Positions 1 to 8,553 of a stretch of DNA of 64,000 bases are shown piece by piece. The position numbers and the translations under genes are program-made. Source of the stretch: Bacillota bacterium (GTDB lineage: Bacteria > Bacillota > Clostridia > Lachnospirales > Lachnospiraceae); NCBI GenBank assembly GCA_023416695.1, contig JAEZGY010000030.1, positions 11,530 through 75,529 on the forward strand, read 5' to 3'. How positions within the stretch are numbered: the stretch's first letter is position 1; each line of letters opens with the position of its first letter. Below the pieces are notes generated by a model that was given only the letters and a program-made list of their open reading frames with translations, had not been told where the DNA came from and searched no databases.

Positions 1-116
1 GTTTCATCTTGCTTCTAAACTGCTTTTCTTATAGAATATAATTAGCGATGATTTTATTTACATAGGCCATGTATCATCGCAGGATTAACTTCCATCTAGT
101 CAAGGAGCAATAATAC

Positions 117-707
117 ATGAGAGAGCTTAAAAGTATAGAAGAAAGAATTTTAGACAGTGCCCTATATCTTATTGGCAAAAGAGGGAGTTGTAACATCCCA
201 ATTCGGGCCATTGCAAAAGAAGCTGGGGTAAATGTAAGTGCCATTAACTATTATTTTCGAACCAAGGAAGAGATGCTTCGTCATACGAAGGAGTTTTTTA
301 TAAAGAATTCCATCGCCATCTATTCCATTCTGGATAATGAAGAATACGACGAGGAAGAAAGACTTGTTTTGTTTGCCAATGAGTTAATGGAGTATACCCT
401 TCATTATACAGGCCTTGGGGCAATGTTTCGTGAAGCGGAGCAGTTAAAAGAAGAGGATGAGATCTCAAGGAGTATCCTTTCTGTTAGGAAAGAGCTACAC
501 CAAAAGATGCATGAAGTCCTAACAAGGGTTTCTGGGGCTGAGTCTATGATAGCCCAATACAATAGTCTTATTTTTATGGCAGCTTTCATCTATCCTGCTG
601 ACAAACAGGACATGGAAAGTACGGAGAATGCCTTTATTTACGATAAAGATAAGAGATTTGAGTATATCAAACATGTCATTTCTTTAATGAAGAAGAGTAA
701 GAATTAA
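117..707 (+). CDS. TetR/AcrR family transcriptional regulator
   Basis: A 196-aa protein with an N-terminal TetR helix-turn-helix at about residues 8-55: the IRAIAKEAGVNVSAINYYF segment is the recognition helix and its typical YYF end. The rest is an alpha-helical ligand/dimer domain of normal TetR length with no recognisable ligand signature. An AAGGAG site lies 9 bases before the ATG. A strong terminator follows, so it is transcribed alone. The next gene is an ene-reductase whose promoter carries a 7-5-7 palindrome, so this regulator probably represses that gene. The DNA-binding family is clear; the ligand and target are inferred from position. Confidence 0.9.
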   Translation: MRELKSIEERILDSALYLIGKRGSCNIPIRAIAKEAGVNVSAINYYFRTKEEMLRHTKEFFIKNSIAIYSILDNEEYDEEERLVLFANELMEYTLHYTGLGAMFREAEQLKEEDEISRSILSVRKELHQKMHEVLTRVSGAESMIAQYNSLIFMAAFIYPADKQDMESTENAFIYDKDKRFEYIKHVISLMKKSKN

Positions 708-729
708 ATACGATTTATTAAGTAACAGG

Positions 730-767
730 ACCGTTGCAGACGCCTTGGTGATTTGCAACGGTTTTTT
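730..767 (+). terminator. Rho-independent terminator after the TetR gene
   Basis: Nine-base arms ACCGTTGCA and TGCAACGGT are followed directly by a run of six T. It separates the regulator from the downstream reductase. Confidence 0.9.
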
Positions 768-827
768 GATGTCCGTCTTCTTGAATTTCACTGTTTTTGC
801 AGTACTTGTAAGACAATAACACATAAG

Positions 828-846
828 TTCAAACATTTTGTTTGAA
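828..846. promoter_or_regulatory. Palindromic operator candidate for the TetR regulator
   Basis: TTCAAAC-ATTTT-GTTTGAA is a perfect 7+7 inverted repeat five bases upstream of the -35 of the reductase promoter. Its size and symmetry suit a TetR dimer. That the neighbouring regulator binds it is inferred. Confidence 0.5.
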
Positions 847-851
847 ACAGA

Positions 852-880
852 TTGATTTAATTTGCAAATAGTAGTATAGT
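852..880 (+). promoter_or_regulatory. Sigma-A promoter of the ene-reductase gene
   Basis: TTGATT, a 17-base spacer and TATAGT, with the ATG about 48 bases downstream of the -10. Confidence 0.6.
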
Positions 881-927
881 AAAGATGATTAAATAAATCA
901 ATGATTCATCATGAAAGGCGTGATATT

Positions 928-2865
928 ATGAAATATAATCATCTTTTTAGCCCTATTAAAATTAGAGGGTTAGAACTTAAGAATCGTGTAGTATTTCCAG
1001 CAATGGGAACCAAGATGGCTACAGACGACAAATATGTTACGGATCAATTGATTGATTATCACGTAGCAAGGGTAGTGGGAGGCTGTGGACTTAATTTTAC
1101 AGAGGTATGTAGCGTGTATTCTAAAGCTGCTCCTAGTAAGTTTTTAGCAATCTCGGAGGACAAATATATTCCTGGACTTAAAAAATTAGCAGATGCCATA
1201 CATAAAGAGGGGGGGAAAGCAGGAGTTCAGCTATGGTTAGGTGGATTCGCAGTAGCAAGTGACCCAACCGCTATGATTATTTTACCTAGTGATACCCCAG
1301 TAAAGGGAACAGAGCTTGTCATTCCTGGTGCAAGTCTTGACACCATAAAGGAAGCAGTAGAAGCTTATGGAGCTGCTGCAAGGCGTGCAGTAGAGGCAGG
1401 CTACGATACCTTAGAGTTTCATGCAGGACATAACTATGTTCCACATAGCTTCTTAAGTCCATTCTTTAACCGCAGAACCGATGAATATGGTGGTTCTTTT
1501 GAAAATCGAGTGAGATTTCCACTGGAATGTATTCGTTCCATTAGAAGCAATATACCAGAAGACATGCCAGTATTTATGAGAATAGATGCCCATGACGATT
1601 GTCTAGAGGGTGGTCTTACCATTGAAGAAGTGATTGAATTCTGTAAGCTAGCAAAGGAAGCTGGTGTTGACGTAGTGGATGTCTCAAGAGGTAACTTCTC
1701 CTCTTCAGCCATCAAATATGAGGTACCACCAATAGATCTTGCAAGAGGCTTTAATGTAGAGAATGCAGCTAGAATTCGCAAGGAAACTGGTTTAGTAACA
1801 GTTGCAGTTGGTAGAATCAATACCCCTGATTTGGCAGAGCAAATTCTTAACGAGGATAAAGCGGATATGGTGGTAATCGGCCGTGGACAATTATCTGATC
1901 CAGAGTTTTGTAATAAAGCTATGGCAGGAGAAGATATCAGTATAGTTCGTTGTGTTGGCTGTAACCAAGGATGCTATGATGGATTTGTGTCAAAGGATAT
2001 GCCATATATTACTTGTATGAGGAACCCATCCCTAGGAAGGGAAGCAGAATATACCTTAATTAAGACAAAGGCTCCAAAGAAGGTACTTATTGCAGGTGGT
2101 GGTGTGGCTGGTCTTGAAGCTGCAGTGACATTAAAACGAAGAGGCCACCATCCAATTGTATGTGAAGCCTCTAGTCATTTAGGTGGGCAATTTGTATTAG
2201 CAGGAGCAGCCCCAAGAAAAGAAGAGATGAAGGAAGCGGCTATCTGGATGGGAGAACAAGCAAAACGAGAAGGCGTTGAGATTTATTTATCTACTCCGAT
2301 TACGACTGAATTAATAGAAAAAGAATCTCCACAGCACGTGATTATTGCAATAGGTGCAGCCCCTATGAAGCTACAAGTTCCTGGTGCCGACTTAGCCCAT
2401 GTTCTAAACTCTCATGAAGTATTGGAAGGAACAGTTTCTGTTAAGGGCAAGGTTGTTATCATTGGTGGTGGACTTGTTGGACTTGAAGTAGCGGAATATA
2501 TAGAAGATGTGGCAGATGAAATCACAGTAGTAGAGATGCTTGATGGAGTCGGAAAAGATCTCGGTGATTTACGTAAGATTACAGTTATGGAGAATATCTA
2601 TTCAGCAGGGGTTAACACAGTAACTAACGCAAAATGTACTGAGATTAAAGATAAGGCCATTGTAGTGGAAAAGGATGGTTCTACTTTAAGTATACCATGT
2701 GACTATGTGGTGGTTGCCATTGGAGCCAAGTCCCGCAAATTTGATGACATTACTTCTTACTGTAAAGAGCATGATATCGCATGCCATGTTATTGGAGATG
2801 CAGTAAGCGCAAGAAGAGCCTTAAATGCCACTACTGAAGCAGCAGAGGTTGCTAGAGCGATTTAA
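928..2865 (+). CDS. NADH:flavin oxidoreductase with 4Fe-4S and FAD domains (2,4-dienoyl-CoA reductase/BaiCD family)
   Basis: A 645-aa three-part enzyme. Residues 1-340 are an FMN-binding Old Yellow Enzyme barrel, with HAGHNY in place of the usual HxAHGY loop. The CVGCNQGC...C segment near residue 345 holds a 4Fe-4S cluster. Two Rossmann motifs, AGGGVAGLE near 390 and GGGLVGLEV near 515, bind FAD and NAD(P)H. The family reduces activated C=C bonds, for example in dienoyl-CoA, enoates or bile-acid intermediates, passing electrons NAD(P)H-FAD-FeS-FMN. The start at 928 is preferred over an in-frame ATG at 901 because AAAGGCG precedes it at good spacing. Substrate unknown; it is probably under the upstream TetR. 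Confidence 0.88.
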   Translation: MKYNHLFSPIKIRGLELKNRVVFPAMGTKMATDDKYVTDQLIDYHVARVVGGCGLNFTEVCSVYSKAAPSKFLAISEDKYIPGLKKLADAIHKEGGKAGVQLWLGGFAVASDPTAMIILPSDTPVKGTELVIPGASLDTIKEAVEAYGAAARRAVEAGYDTLEFHAGHNYVPHSFLSPFFNRRTDEYGGSFENRVRFPLECIRSIRSNIPEDMPVFMRIDAHDDCLEGGLTIEEVIEFCKLAKEAGVDVVDVSRGNFSSSAIKYEVPPIDLARGFNVENAARIRKETGLVTVAVGRINTPDLAEQILNEDKADMVVIGRGQLSDPEFCNKAMAGEDISIVRCVGCNQGCYDGFVSKDMPYITCMRNPSLGREAEYTLIKTKAPKKVLIAGGGVAGLEAAVTLKRRGHHPIVCEASSHLGGQFVLAGAAPRKEEMKEAAIWMGEQAKREGVEIYLSTPITTELIEKESPQHVIIAIGAAPMKLQVPGADLAHVLNSHEVLEGTVSVKGKVVIIGGGLVGLEVAEYIEDVADEITVVEMLDGVGKDLGDLRKITVMENIYSAGVNTVTNAKCTEIKDKAIVVEKDGSTLSIPCDYVVVAIGAKSRKFDDITSYCKEHDIACHVIGDAVSARRALNATTEAAEVARAI

Positions 2866-2900
2866 TGCCAATAAAGCAGTATAAGATATAAGTTTTTAAC

Positions 2901-2945
2901 AGCGGTGGCTTATGAGAAAAATACTCATAGGTTACCGCTTTTTAC
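2901..2945 (+). terminator. Terminator after the ene-reductase gene
   Basis: AGCGGT...TATGAG pairs with CTCATA...ACCGCT and ends in five T. Confidence 0.85.
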
Positions 2946-3025
2946 TGTGTAAGAATGGCCTCGGTGATACCCTATTTTTTTATGGATAAAATTAAGAACA
3001 ATTCTATTTATTTCCATTATCTTAA

Positions 3026-3054
3026 TTGACATTTATATGCAAGAAATATATAAT
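3026..3054 (+). promoter_or_regulatory. Promoter of the ech-hyp operon
   Basis: A consensus sigma-A promoter: TTGACA, 17 bases, TATAAT. It is the only strong promoter seen before echA. The gaps through hypE are short or overlapping, so the hydrogenase and its maturation genes probably form one transcript. Confidence 0.8.
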
Positions 3055-3136
3055 TTGCGTAGTATTTGTATAAAAATTTACTAATATAATTCTTGCCCTA
3101 GTCCTACAAAAAACTAAATGAAAAGAGGCTATTTTT

Positions 3137-5056
3137 GTGTTTTTAATTGAGATTCTTATTTGCTTTCCTGTACTGATAGGTATGTTACTTTGCATCTGTA
3201 GGAAGCATCTTCTTCAAAAGCTACTTGTCTATGTTTCTAGTGGCGTTATTGTTGTTACGGCACTTATTTTAGCGGCCCAGAATTTCCTCGTTCCCTCCAA
3301 ACATGTCTTTGCCTTCAATACGGAATGGGTCGATATCATCATGTTCTGTATGGAGATTATGATTGGGCTGTACATATTATATATTGGTATTAAGAGAAAA
3401 AGATATTTTGTTTCTTTACTATCCGTGATTCAAATATCAATTATTTCATGGTTAGAACTTAGTGGTAAGACGGAGATAGGAATGGAGTACCACATCTATA
3501 TAGATAAATTAGCCATCATTATGAGTACCGTGATTGCTGTAGTAGGCTCACTAATCTGTATATATGCAGTAGGCTATATGAAGCAATACCATAAGCATCA
3601 TGAAGAGGTAGCAGATAGAAGTCCCTTCTTTATAGGTATGTTATTTGTGTTTTTGGGTGCTATGTTTGGACTTGTTTTTTCGAACCAGTTAATGTGGATG
3701 CTATTCTTCTGGGAGGTTACTACATTTTGTTCCTTTTTACTGATTGGGTATACCAAATCAGAAGAGGCTATCACGAATTCCTTTCGTGCGTTATGGATGA
3801 ATCTTTTAGGGGGGATTGGATTTACTATTGCAGTAGCTTACTGTAGTATAGAATTTCAGATGCTAGACTTAAATAACATACTGCTAAAAGGCAAGGAGAA
3901 TCCTGAACTTATTATCATTCCAGTACTATTTTTGGCTCTTGCTGCTCTAATTAAATCAGCTCAGTTACCTTTTTCAAAATGGCTTCTTGGGGCTATGGTT
4001 GCGCCAACTCCATCCTCTGCACTTCTTCATTCCGCTACCATGGTTAAGGCAGGGGTATATTTGTTGATTCGTCTCTCTCCAGTGCTTCATGGTAACTTAG
4101 TTGGCTTTATGGTGACTACCACTGGTGGGTTTACCTTTTTAATGGCCTCATTATTAGCAATCTCACAGCGGGATGCGAAAAAGCTCTTGGCATACTCCAC
4201 AGTTGCCAACCTAGGACTGATTGCTGCCTGTGCTGGTGTTGGAACCACAGAATCCATCTGGGCGGCAGTGTTATTAGTGGTATTTCACGCGGTGTCCAAA
4301 TCCTTAATGTTCTTATCTGTAGGTGCGGTAGAGAATATTACTGGAAGTAGAGATATAGAGGATATGCATGGCTTAATCGTTAAGCTACCAGAGATGGCAT
4401 TAGTATTAATCATCGGTATCGCAGGTATGTTCTTGGCTCCATTTGGAATGTTAATATCAAAGTGGGCAGCCTTAAAATCCTTTGTGGATTCCGATAGTAT
4501 GTTATTGATCTTTTTCCTGATTTTTGGAAGTGCAGCTACGTTGTTTTATTGGACCAAATGGATTAGTAAATTAGTTGCAGTATTACATAATAGTGAGAGA
4601 ATCCATAAAAAAGTAAAGGGGAATCAATGGTTTTCTTTAATGGTACACGCTGTTCTTATGGTTGCTTTATGTGTGTTGTTTCCAGTGATTTCAGCAAACT
4701 TGATTGAACCATATCTTATGGACATATTTAATATAGATGCGCCAATGGTAATACGGCAAGGTAACATAAATATTATGGGATTTATGCTTGCTACTATAGC
4801 TGTCATTCCATTTGCCATACGCTTCCTTACCTTTAGTAAACACAACAAAATTGTACCATCCTATATGGCAGGGGTAAATGAGGGAGATGACCGAAGCTTT
4901 GTGGATAGCTTTGGAGAAAAGAAGAAAATGTACTTGGCAAATTGGTACATGGAGGATTATTTCGGAGAAAAACGTTTGTTAAGACCTGCAATTCTTAGTA
5001 CTGGATTCTTTATTGCAATATTAATGATTGTTGGAGTTGGAGGCGTATTGAAATGA
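3137..5056 (+). CDS. echA: Ech-type energy-converting hydrogenase subunit A (NuoL/HyfB-like ion pump)
   Basis: A 639-aa hydrophobic protein of the NuoL/MrpA antiporter family, the large ion-translocating membrane subunit of group 4 [NiFe] hydrogenases. Charged residues within membrane helices, such as the FWEVTTF and ALIKSAQLPF segments, are the conserved Glu/Lys of the proton channel. The start is GTG, with AGAGG upstream. The stop overlaps the start of echB in ATGA, which indicates translational coupling. In Ech and formate hydrogenlyase this subunit couples H2 chemistry to H+ or Na+ movement. The order A-B-C-D-E-F that follows matches a six-subunit Ech. The family is secure; the pumped ion cannot be told. 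Confidence 0.9.
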   Translation: MFLIEILICFPVLIGMLLCICRKHLLQKLLVYVSSGVIVVTALILAAQNFLVPSKHVFAFNTEWVDIIMFCMEIMIGLYILYIGIKRKRYFVSLLSVIQISIISWLELSGKTEIGMEYHIYIDKLAIIMSTVIAVVGSLICIYAVGYMKQYHKHHEEVADRSPFFIGMLFVFLGAMFGLVFSNQLMWMLFFWEVTTFCSFLLIGYTKSEEAITNSFRALWMNLLGGIGFTIAVAYCSIEFQMLDLNNILLKGKENPELIIIPVLFLALAALIKSAQLPFSKWLLGAMVAPTPSSALLHSATMVKAGVYLLIRLSPVLHGNLVGFMVTTTGGFTFLMASLLAISQRDAKKLLAYSTVANLGLIAACAGVGTTESIWAAVLLVVFHAVSKSLMFLSVGAVENITGSRDIEDMHGLIVKLPEMALVLIIGIAGMFLAPFGMLISKWAALKSFVDSDSMLLIFFLIFGSAATLFYWTKWISKLVAVLHNSERIHKKVKGNQWFSLMVHAVLMVALCVLFPVISANLIEPYLMDIFNIDAPMVIRQGNINIMGFMLATIAVIPFAIRFLTFSKHNKIVPSYMAGVNEGDDRSFVDSFGEKKKMYLANWYMEDYFGEKRLLRPAILSTGFFIAILMIVGVGGVLK

Positions 5057-5928
5057 GTACAGGAATCATAAAATTACTTTGTGTGTTAGTTTTTGTTTTT
5101 GTAGGTCCTTTTTTAGGAGGGTTACTTCAAGGTTTGGACCGAAAGCTTACTGCACGGCTACAGGGAAGGGTTGGACCTCCGGTATTACAGCCTTTTTATG
5201 ATGTTTCAAAATTGTTTCATAAGGATAAAGTAGTGGTAAACAACCTACAGAACTTTTTCATAGTTGGGTACCTTATATTTATCGTATTTACTGGTGCTTT
5301 GTTTTTCTCAGGTGGAGATATCTTGCTTGCATTTTTTGCATTAACTTTGGCAGAAATCTATCTGATTATGGCATCTTGTTCCTCTAATTCTCCTTATGCA
5401 ACTATGGGTGCACAGAGAGAACTTATTCAGATGGTCTCCTATGAACCAATGCTCTTATTAGTAGCCATAGGATTTTATAAAGCCACTGGTAGCTTTAGTG
5501 TAATTGAAATTCTTCAAAATAGGGGACCTGTGCTACAGTATTTACCTGCAATGTTTGTGGGTTATCTCTTTATCTTAACTATAAAATTTAGAAAATCACC
5601 ATTTGATTTTTCTACCTCTCATCATGCTCATCAAGAGATGGTAAAGGGATCCACTGTAGAATTTTCAGGGCGTGTGCTAGGAATAACCGAAATCGCTCAC
5701 TGGTATGAAACGATTTTTCTACTTGGAATGGTGGTATTATTTATTGGTTCTGACGACGTATTTTCCATTACAATGGGAATTTTAGTTTGCATTGTAACCT
5801 ATTTTATAGAGATTATTGTGGATATTACGTGCGCAAGAATGAAGTGGCAGTTTATGTTAAAAATCACTTGGATTGTAGCAGTTGTCCTTGGTATGAGCAA
5901 CCTTCTAATCCTGAATTATTTTAGATAG
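5053..5928 (+). CDS. echB: Ech hydrogenase subunit B (NuoH/HycD-like membrane anchor)
   Basis: A 291-aa membrane protein of the complex I subunit 1 (NuoH) family, about eight helices. Family signatures include RKLTARLQGRVGPP near the N-terminus, AQRELIQMVSYEP in the middle and KSPFDFSTSHHAHQE near residue 185. It anchors the hydrogenase catalytic arm to the membrane. It overlaps echA by four bases, and echC follows after 23 bases with its own GGAGG site. Confidence 0.92.
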   Translation: MSTGIIKLLCVLVFVFVGPFLGGLLQGLDRKLTARLQGRVGPPVLQPFYDVSKLFHKDKVVVNNLQNFFIVGYLIFIVFTGALFFSGGDILLAFFALTLAEIYLIMASCSSNSPYATMGAQRELIQMVSYEPMLLLVAIGFYKATGSFSVIEILQNRGPVLQYLPAMFVGYLFILTIKFRKSPFDFSTSHHAHQEMVKGSTVEFSGRVLGITEIAHWYETIFLLGMVVLFIGSDDVFSITMGILVCIVTYFIEIIVDITCARMKWQFMLKITWIVAVVLGMSNLLILNYFR

Positions 5929-5951
5929 AATACATACATTGGAGGAATATT

Positions 5952-6398
5952 ATGTCGTTTATATCAAAATCTCCTTGGGTCATTCATTATGACGGTTCTA
6001 GTTGTAATGGCTGCGATATCGAAGTGCTAGCTTGTCTTACCCCAGTGTACGATGCAGAACGGTTTGGTATCATCAATACAGGAAATCCAAAACATGCAGA
6101 CATCTTTCTTGTTACTGGCGGAATCAATGAGCAAAATAAAGAGGTTGTTAAGCAAATATATGATCAAATGCCAGACCCTAAAGTGGTGGTTGCTATCGGC
6201 ATTTGTGCTTGTAACGCAGGTGTATTTAAGGATTGCTATAACATTATCGGTGGAGTAGATCAGGTAATTCCAGTGGATGTGTATGTAGCAGGATGTGCAG
6301 CAAGACCCGAGGCTATTATCGATGGTATTGTGAAAGCAATAGGAATTTTAAAGGAAAAGGAAAGAGGGTATCAATCTTACGATGGAACAGATTATTAA
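5952..6398 (+). CDS. echC: Ech hydrogenase subunit C (small subunit, NuoB-like)
   Basis: A 148-aa small subunit that carries the proximal 4Fe-4S cluster and passes electrons between the ferredoxin-like subunit and the NiFe site. The cluster ligands are visible as SSCNGCDIE, GICACN and AGCAARPE. The last motif is usually GCPPRPE; here the two prolines are alanines. GGAGG lies before the ATG. The 3' end overlaps echD by 17 bases. Confidence 0.92.
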   Translation: MSFISKSPWVIHYDGSSCNGCDIEVLACLTPVYDAERFGIINTGNPKHADIFLVTGGINEQNKEVVKQIYDQMPDPKVVVAIGICACNAGVFKDCYNIIGGVDQVIPVDVYVAGCAARPEAIIDGIVKAIGILKEKERGYQSYDGTDY

Positions 6399-6729
6399 AC
6401 TTATTGATTCAGATAAATTGATTGCAGAAGCCTTACTCTATAAGCATAATGGATATCGTTTGGTACAAATCTCTGCAACAAGGTTGCCAGAAGGATTTGA
6501 GCTAACCTATTCCTTTGATTTACATAATCAACTAGAGGCAATCCGTATTCACATAGGGCAGGAAGAAGAGATTAAAAGTATTAGTAGTATTTATAGCTAT
6601 GCCTTTTTATATGAAAATGAAATGAAGGATTTGTTTGGCATTAAGATTAATAGTATTTCACTGGACTACCAAGGTAATTTTTATCGAACAGCGGTAAAAA
6701 CTCCATTTAATACACCAAAAGGAGAGTAG
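6382..6729 (+). CDS. echD: Ech hydrogenase subunit D (NuoC-like)
   Basis: A 115-aa homologue of the complex I 30-kDa subunit (NuoC) and of the N-terminal part of HycE. The YAFLYENEMKDLFGI segment near residue 75 is the family signature (exxxxDLFGv). It is separate from the large subunit, as in Ech, not fused as in HycE. It starts inside the end of echC, which suggests coupled translation. Confidence 0.85.
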   Translation: MEQIIKLIDSDKLIAEALLYKHNGYRLVQISATRLPEGFELTYSFDLHNQLEAIRIHIGQEEEIKSISSIYSYAFLYENEMKDLFGIKINSISLDYQGNFYRTAVKTPFNTPKGE

Positions 6730-6733
6730 GGAT

Positions 6734-7813
6734 ATGTCACAAAGAACGATAGTACCATTTGGACCACAACATCCTGTTCTTCCTGAACCGATTCATTTAG
6801 ATTTGGTGCTGGAAGATGAAAAAGTAATTGAAGCAATTCCTTCTATTGGATTCGTCCATAGAGGGTTAGAAAAATTGGTAGAAAAGAGAGATTATGTCGA
6901 CTATGTATACGTGGCAGAGCGAATCTGTGGTATTTGTAGTTTTATGCATGGTATGGGCTACTGTCAATCTGTAGAAGCTATTATGAAGGTGGAAGTACCT
7001 GAGAGAGCAAATTACCTAAGGGTTATTTGGTCTGAATTGTCTAGAATACATAGTCATTTATTATGGCTTGGGTTACTTGCCGATGCCTTTGGATTTGAAA
7101 GCTTATTCATGCAGTCCTGGAGGCTGCGTGAAAAAGTACTTGATATGTTTGAATACTCTACTGGTGGCCGTGTTATTTTCTCTGTAAACAAAATCGGTGG
7201 AGTTCGCAGAGATATGGATGAAGAGATGTTAAATAAGTTCCTATCTATCTTAAAAGATATGAAAAAAGAAATCGAAGGTATTGCTAAGGTCTTCTTATCA
7301 GATTACTCTGTGAATACCAGATTACGTGGAGTTGGTATCTTAACAAAACAACAAGCCTATGATCTTGGCGCAGTTGGCCCTATGGCCCGTGCTAGTGGAA
7401 TCCACTCAGATATACGTCAGACTGGATATGCAGTCTATGGTAAATTAGAATTTGAACCAATTGTATCAGAGGTGGGAGACAGTTTTTCACGATGTGAAGT
7501 TCGAATCAAAGAAATATTTCAATCTATAGCACTGATTGAAGAAGCCGTTGGCAAAATTCCAGCTGGAGAGATTAGTACCGCTATAAAGGGCAATCCAGAT
7601 GGTGAATTCTTTGCCAGACTTGAACAGCCAAGAGGAGAAGTAATCTATTATTGCAAAGGCAATGGAACAAAGTTCTTAGACCGTATGCGTGTTAGAACGC
7701 CTACCTTCGCCAATCTACCTGCTATGTTAGAAACCTTAAAGGGCAGTGATTTAGCAGATATACCGACATTAATATTAACCATAGACCCATGTATCAGTTG
7801 TACGGAGAGGTGA
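6734..7813 (+). CDS. echE: Ech hydrogenase large subunit E (NiFe catalytic subunit, NuoD-like)
   Basis: A 359-aa catalytic subunit. The four nickel-binding cysteines are present as RICGICSF near residue 62 and DPCISC at the extreme C-terminus. The protein ends as DPCISCTER, so there is no cleavable tail beyond the last metal ligand. Many [NiFe] large subunits need such a tail removed by a protease; none is encoded here, which agrees. The enzyme reduces protons to H2 with electrons from ferredoxin through echF and echC, or works in reverse. Only a few bases separate it from echD and echF. Confidence 0.93.
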   Translation: MSQRTIVPFGPQHPVLPEPIHLDLVLEDEKVIEAIPSIGFVHRGLEKLVEKRDYVDYVYVAERICGICSFMHGMGYCQSVEAIMKVEVPERANYLRVIWSELSRIHSHLLWLGLLADAFGFESLFMQSWRLREKVLDMFEYSTGGRVIFSVNKIGGVRRDMDEEMLNKFLSILKDMKKEIEGIAKVFLSDYSVNTRLRGVGILTKQQAYDLGAVGPMARASGIHSDIRQTGYAVYGKLEFEPIVSEVGDSFSRCEVRIKEIFQSIALIEEAVGKIPAGEISTAIKGNPDGEFFARLEQPRGEVIYYCKGNGTKFLDRMRVRTPTFANLPAMLETLKGSDLADIPTLILTIDPCISCTER

Positions 7814-7817
7814 GCAG

Positions 7818-8180
7818 ATGAAACTAATGAATTTTACTGGAATTGCTTTACGTAATTTATTTTCAAAGCCTGCCACTCGATTGTATCCAACAGTACCCAT
7901 GGAACTAAAGAAAGGGGCTAGAGGACAGATACAGATAGAGATAGAATCTTGTATTTTCTGTGGTATTTGTTCTAGACGATGTCCTACTGCTTGTATCAAG
8001 GTGGAGCGAACAGATAAGGTGTGGGAGATTGAGCGTTTTGGATGTTTGGCATGTGGCTTATGTGTAGAGGCTTGTCCTAAAAAATGCCTCACCATGAAAG
8101 AGCAATATACCTCTCCAAAGGAAGAGAAGTATTCTGACCGCTTTATGAAAGCCCCAGAAACAAAAGAAGAAAATTCTTAA
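7818..8180 (+). CDS. echF: Ech hydrogenase subunit F (2x4Fe-4S ferredoxin-like, NuoI-like)
   Basis: A 120-aa electron-entry subunit with two 4Fe-4S motifs, CIFCGICSRRCP near residue 39 and CLACGLCVEACP near residue 75. In Ech it accepts electrons from soluble ferredoxin. It is the last structural gene before hypA, which follows after about 30 bases. Confidence 0.93.
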   Translation: MKLMNFTGIALRNLFSKPATRLYPTVPMELKKGARGQIQIEIESCIFCGICSRRCPTACIKVERTDKVWEIERFGCLACGLCVEACPKKCLTMKEQYTSPKEEKYSDRFMKAPETKEENS

Positions 8181-8211
8181 AAATCACAATAGAAAGGAAA
8201 TGAAGATTATT

Positions 8212-8553
8212 ATGCATGAGTATCATAAAGCAATTCATATTATAGAACACGCCATAGAAGAGGCAGAAAAACAAGGAAAATCCAAGGTGACGAAGATTAA
8301 TTTAGTAATTGGAGAAAGCTCCGGATTTTCAGGAGAAACCATTGCACTTCATTTTGAAGAGGCAGCCGTTGGAACCATCTGTGAAGGTGCTGCCATTCAT
8401 GTGACACCTGTGAAAACGATGCTTCGTTGTCCTAACTGCAACGAGTTATTTGCAAGAAAGCCATTTGAATTTAATTGTCCACACTGTAATACAGAGGGTG
8501 TTCCAAGTGAAGTGGGAAAGGAAATGGCAATCGAAAGTATAGAGGCGATATGA
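8212..8553 (+). CDS. hypA: Hydrogenase nickel incorporation protein HypA
   Basis: A 113-aa nickel metallochaperone. The MHE start is the nickel-binding N-terminus of the family, so the ATG at 8212 is preferred over one four codons upstream at 8200. AAAGGAAA sits oddly close to the first ATG and rather far from the second. The zinc site CPNC...CPHC is intact. HypA normally works with the GTPase HypB, which is not in this operon. It overlaps hypF in ATGA. Confidence 0.9.
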   Translation: MHEYHKAIHIIEHAIEEAEKQGKSKVTKINLVIGESSGFSGETIALHFEEAAVGTICEGAAIHVTPVKTMLRCPNCNELFARKPFEFNCPHCNTEGVPSEVGKEMAIESIEAI

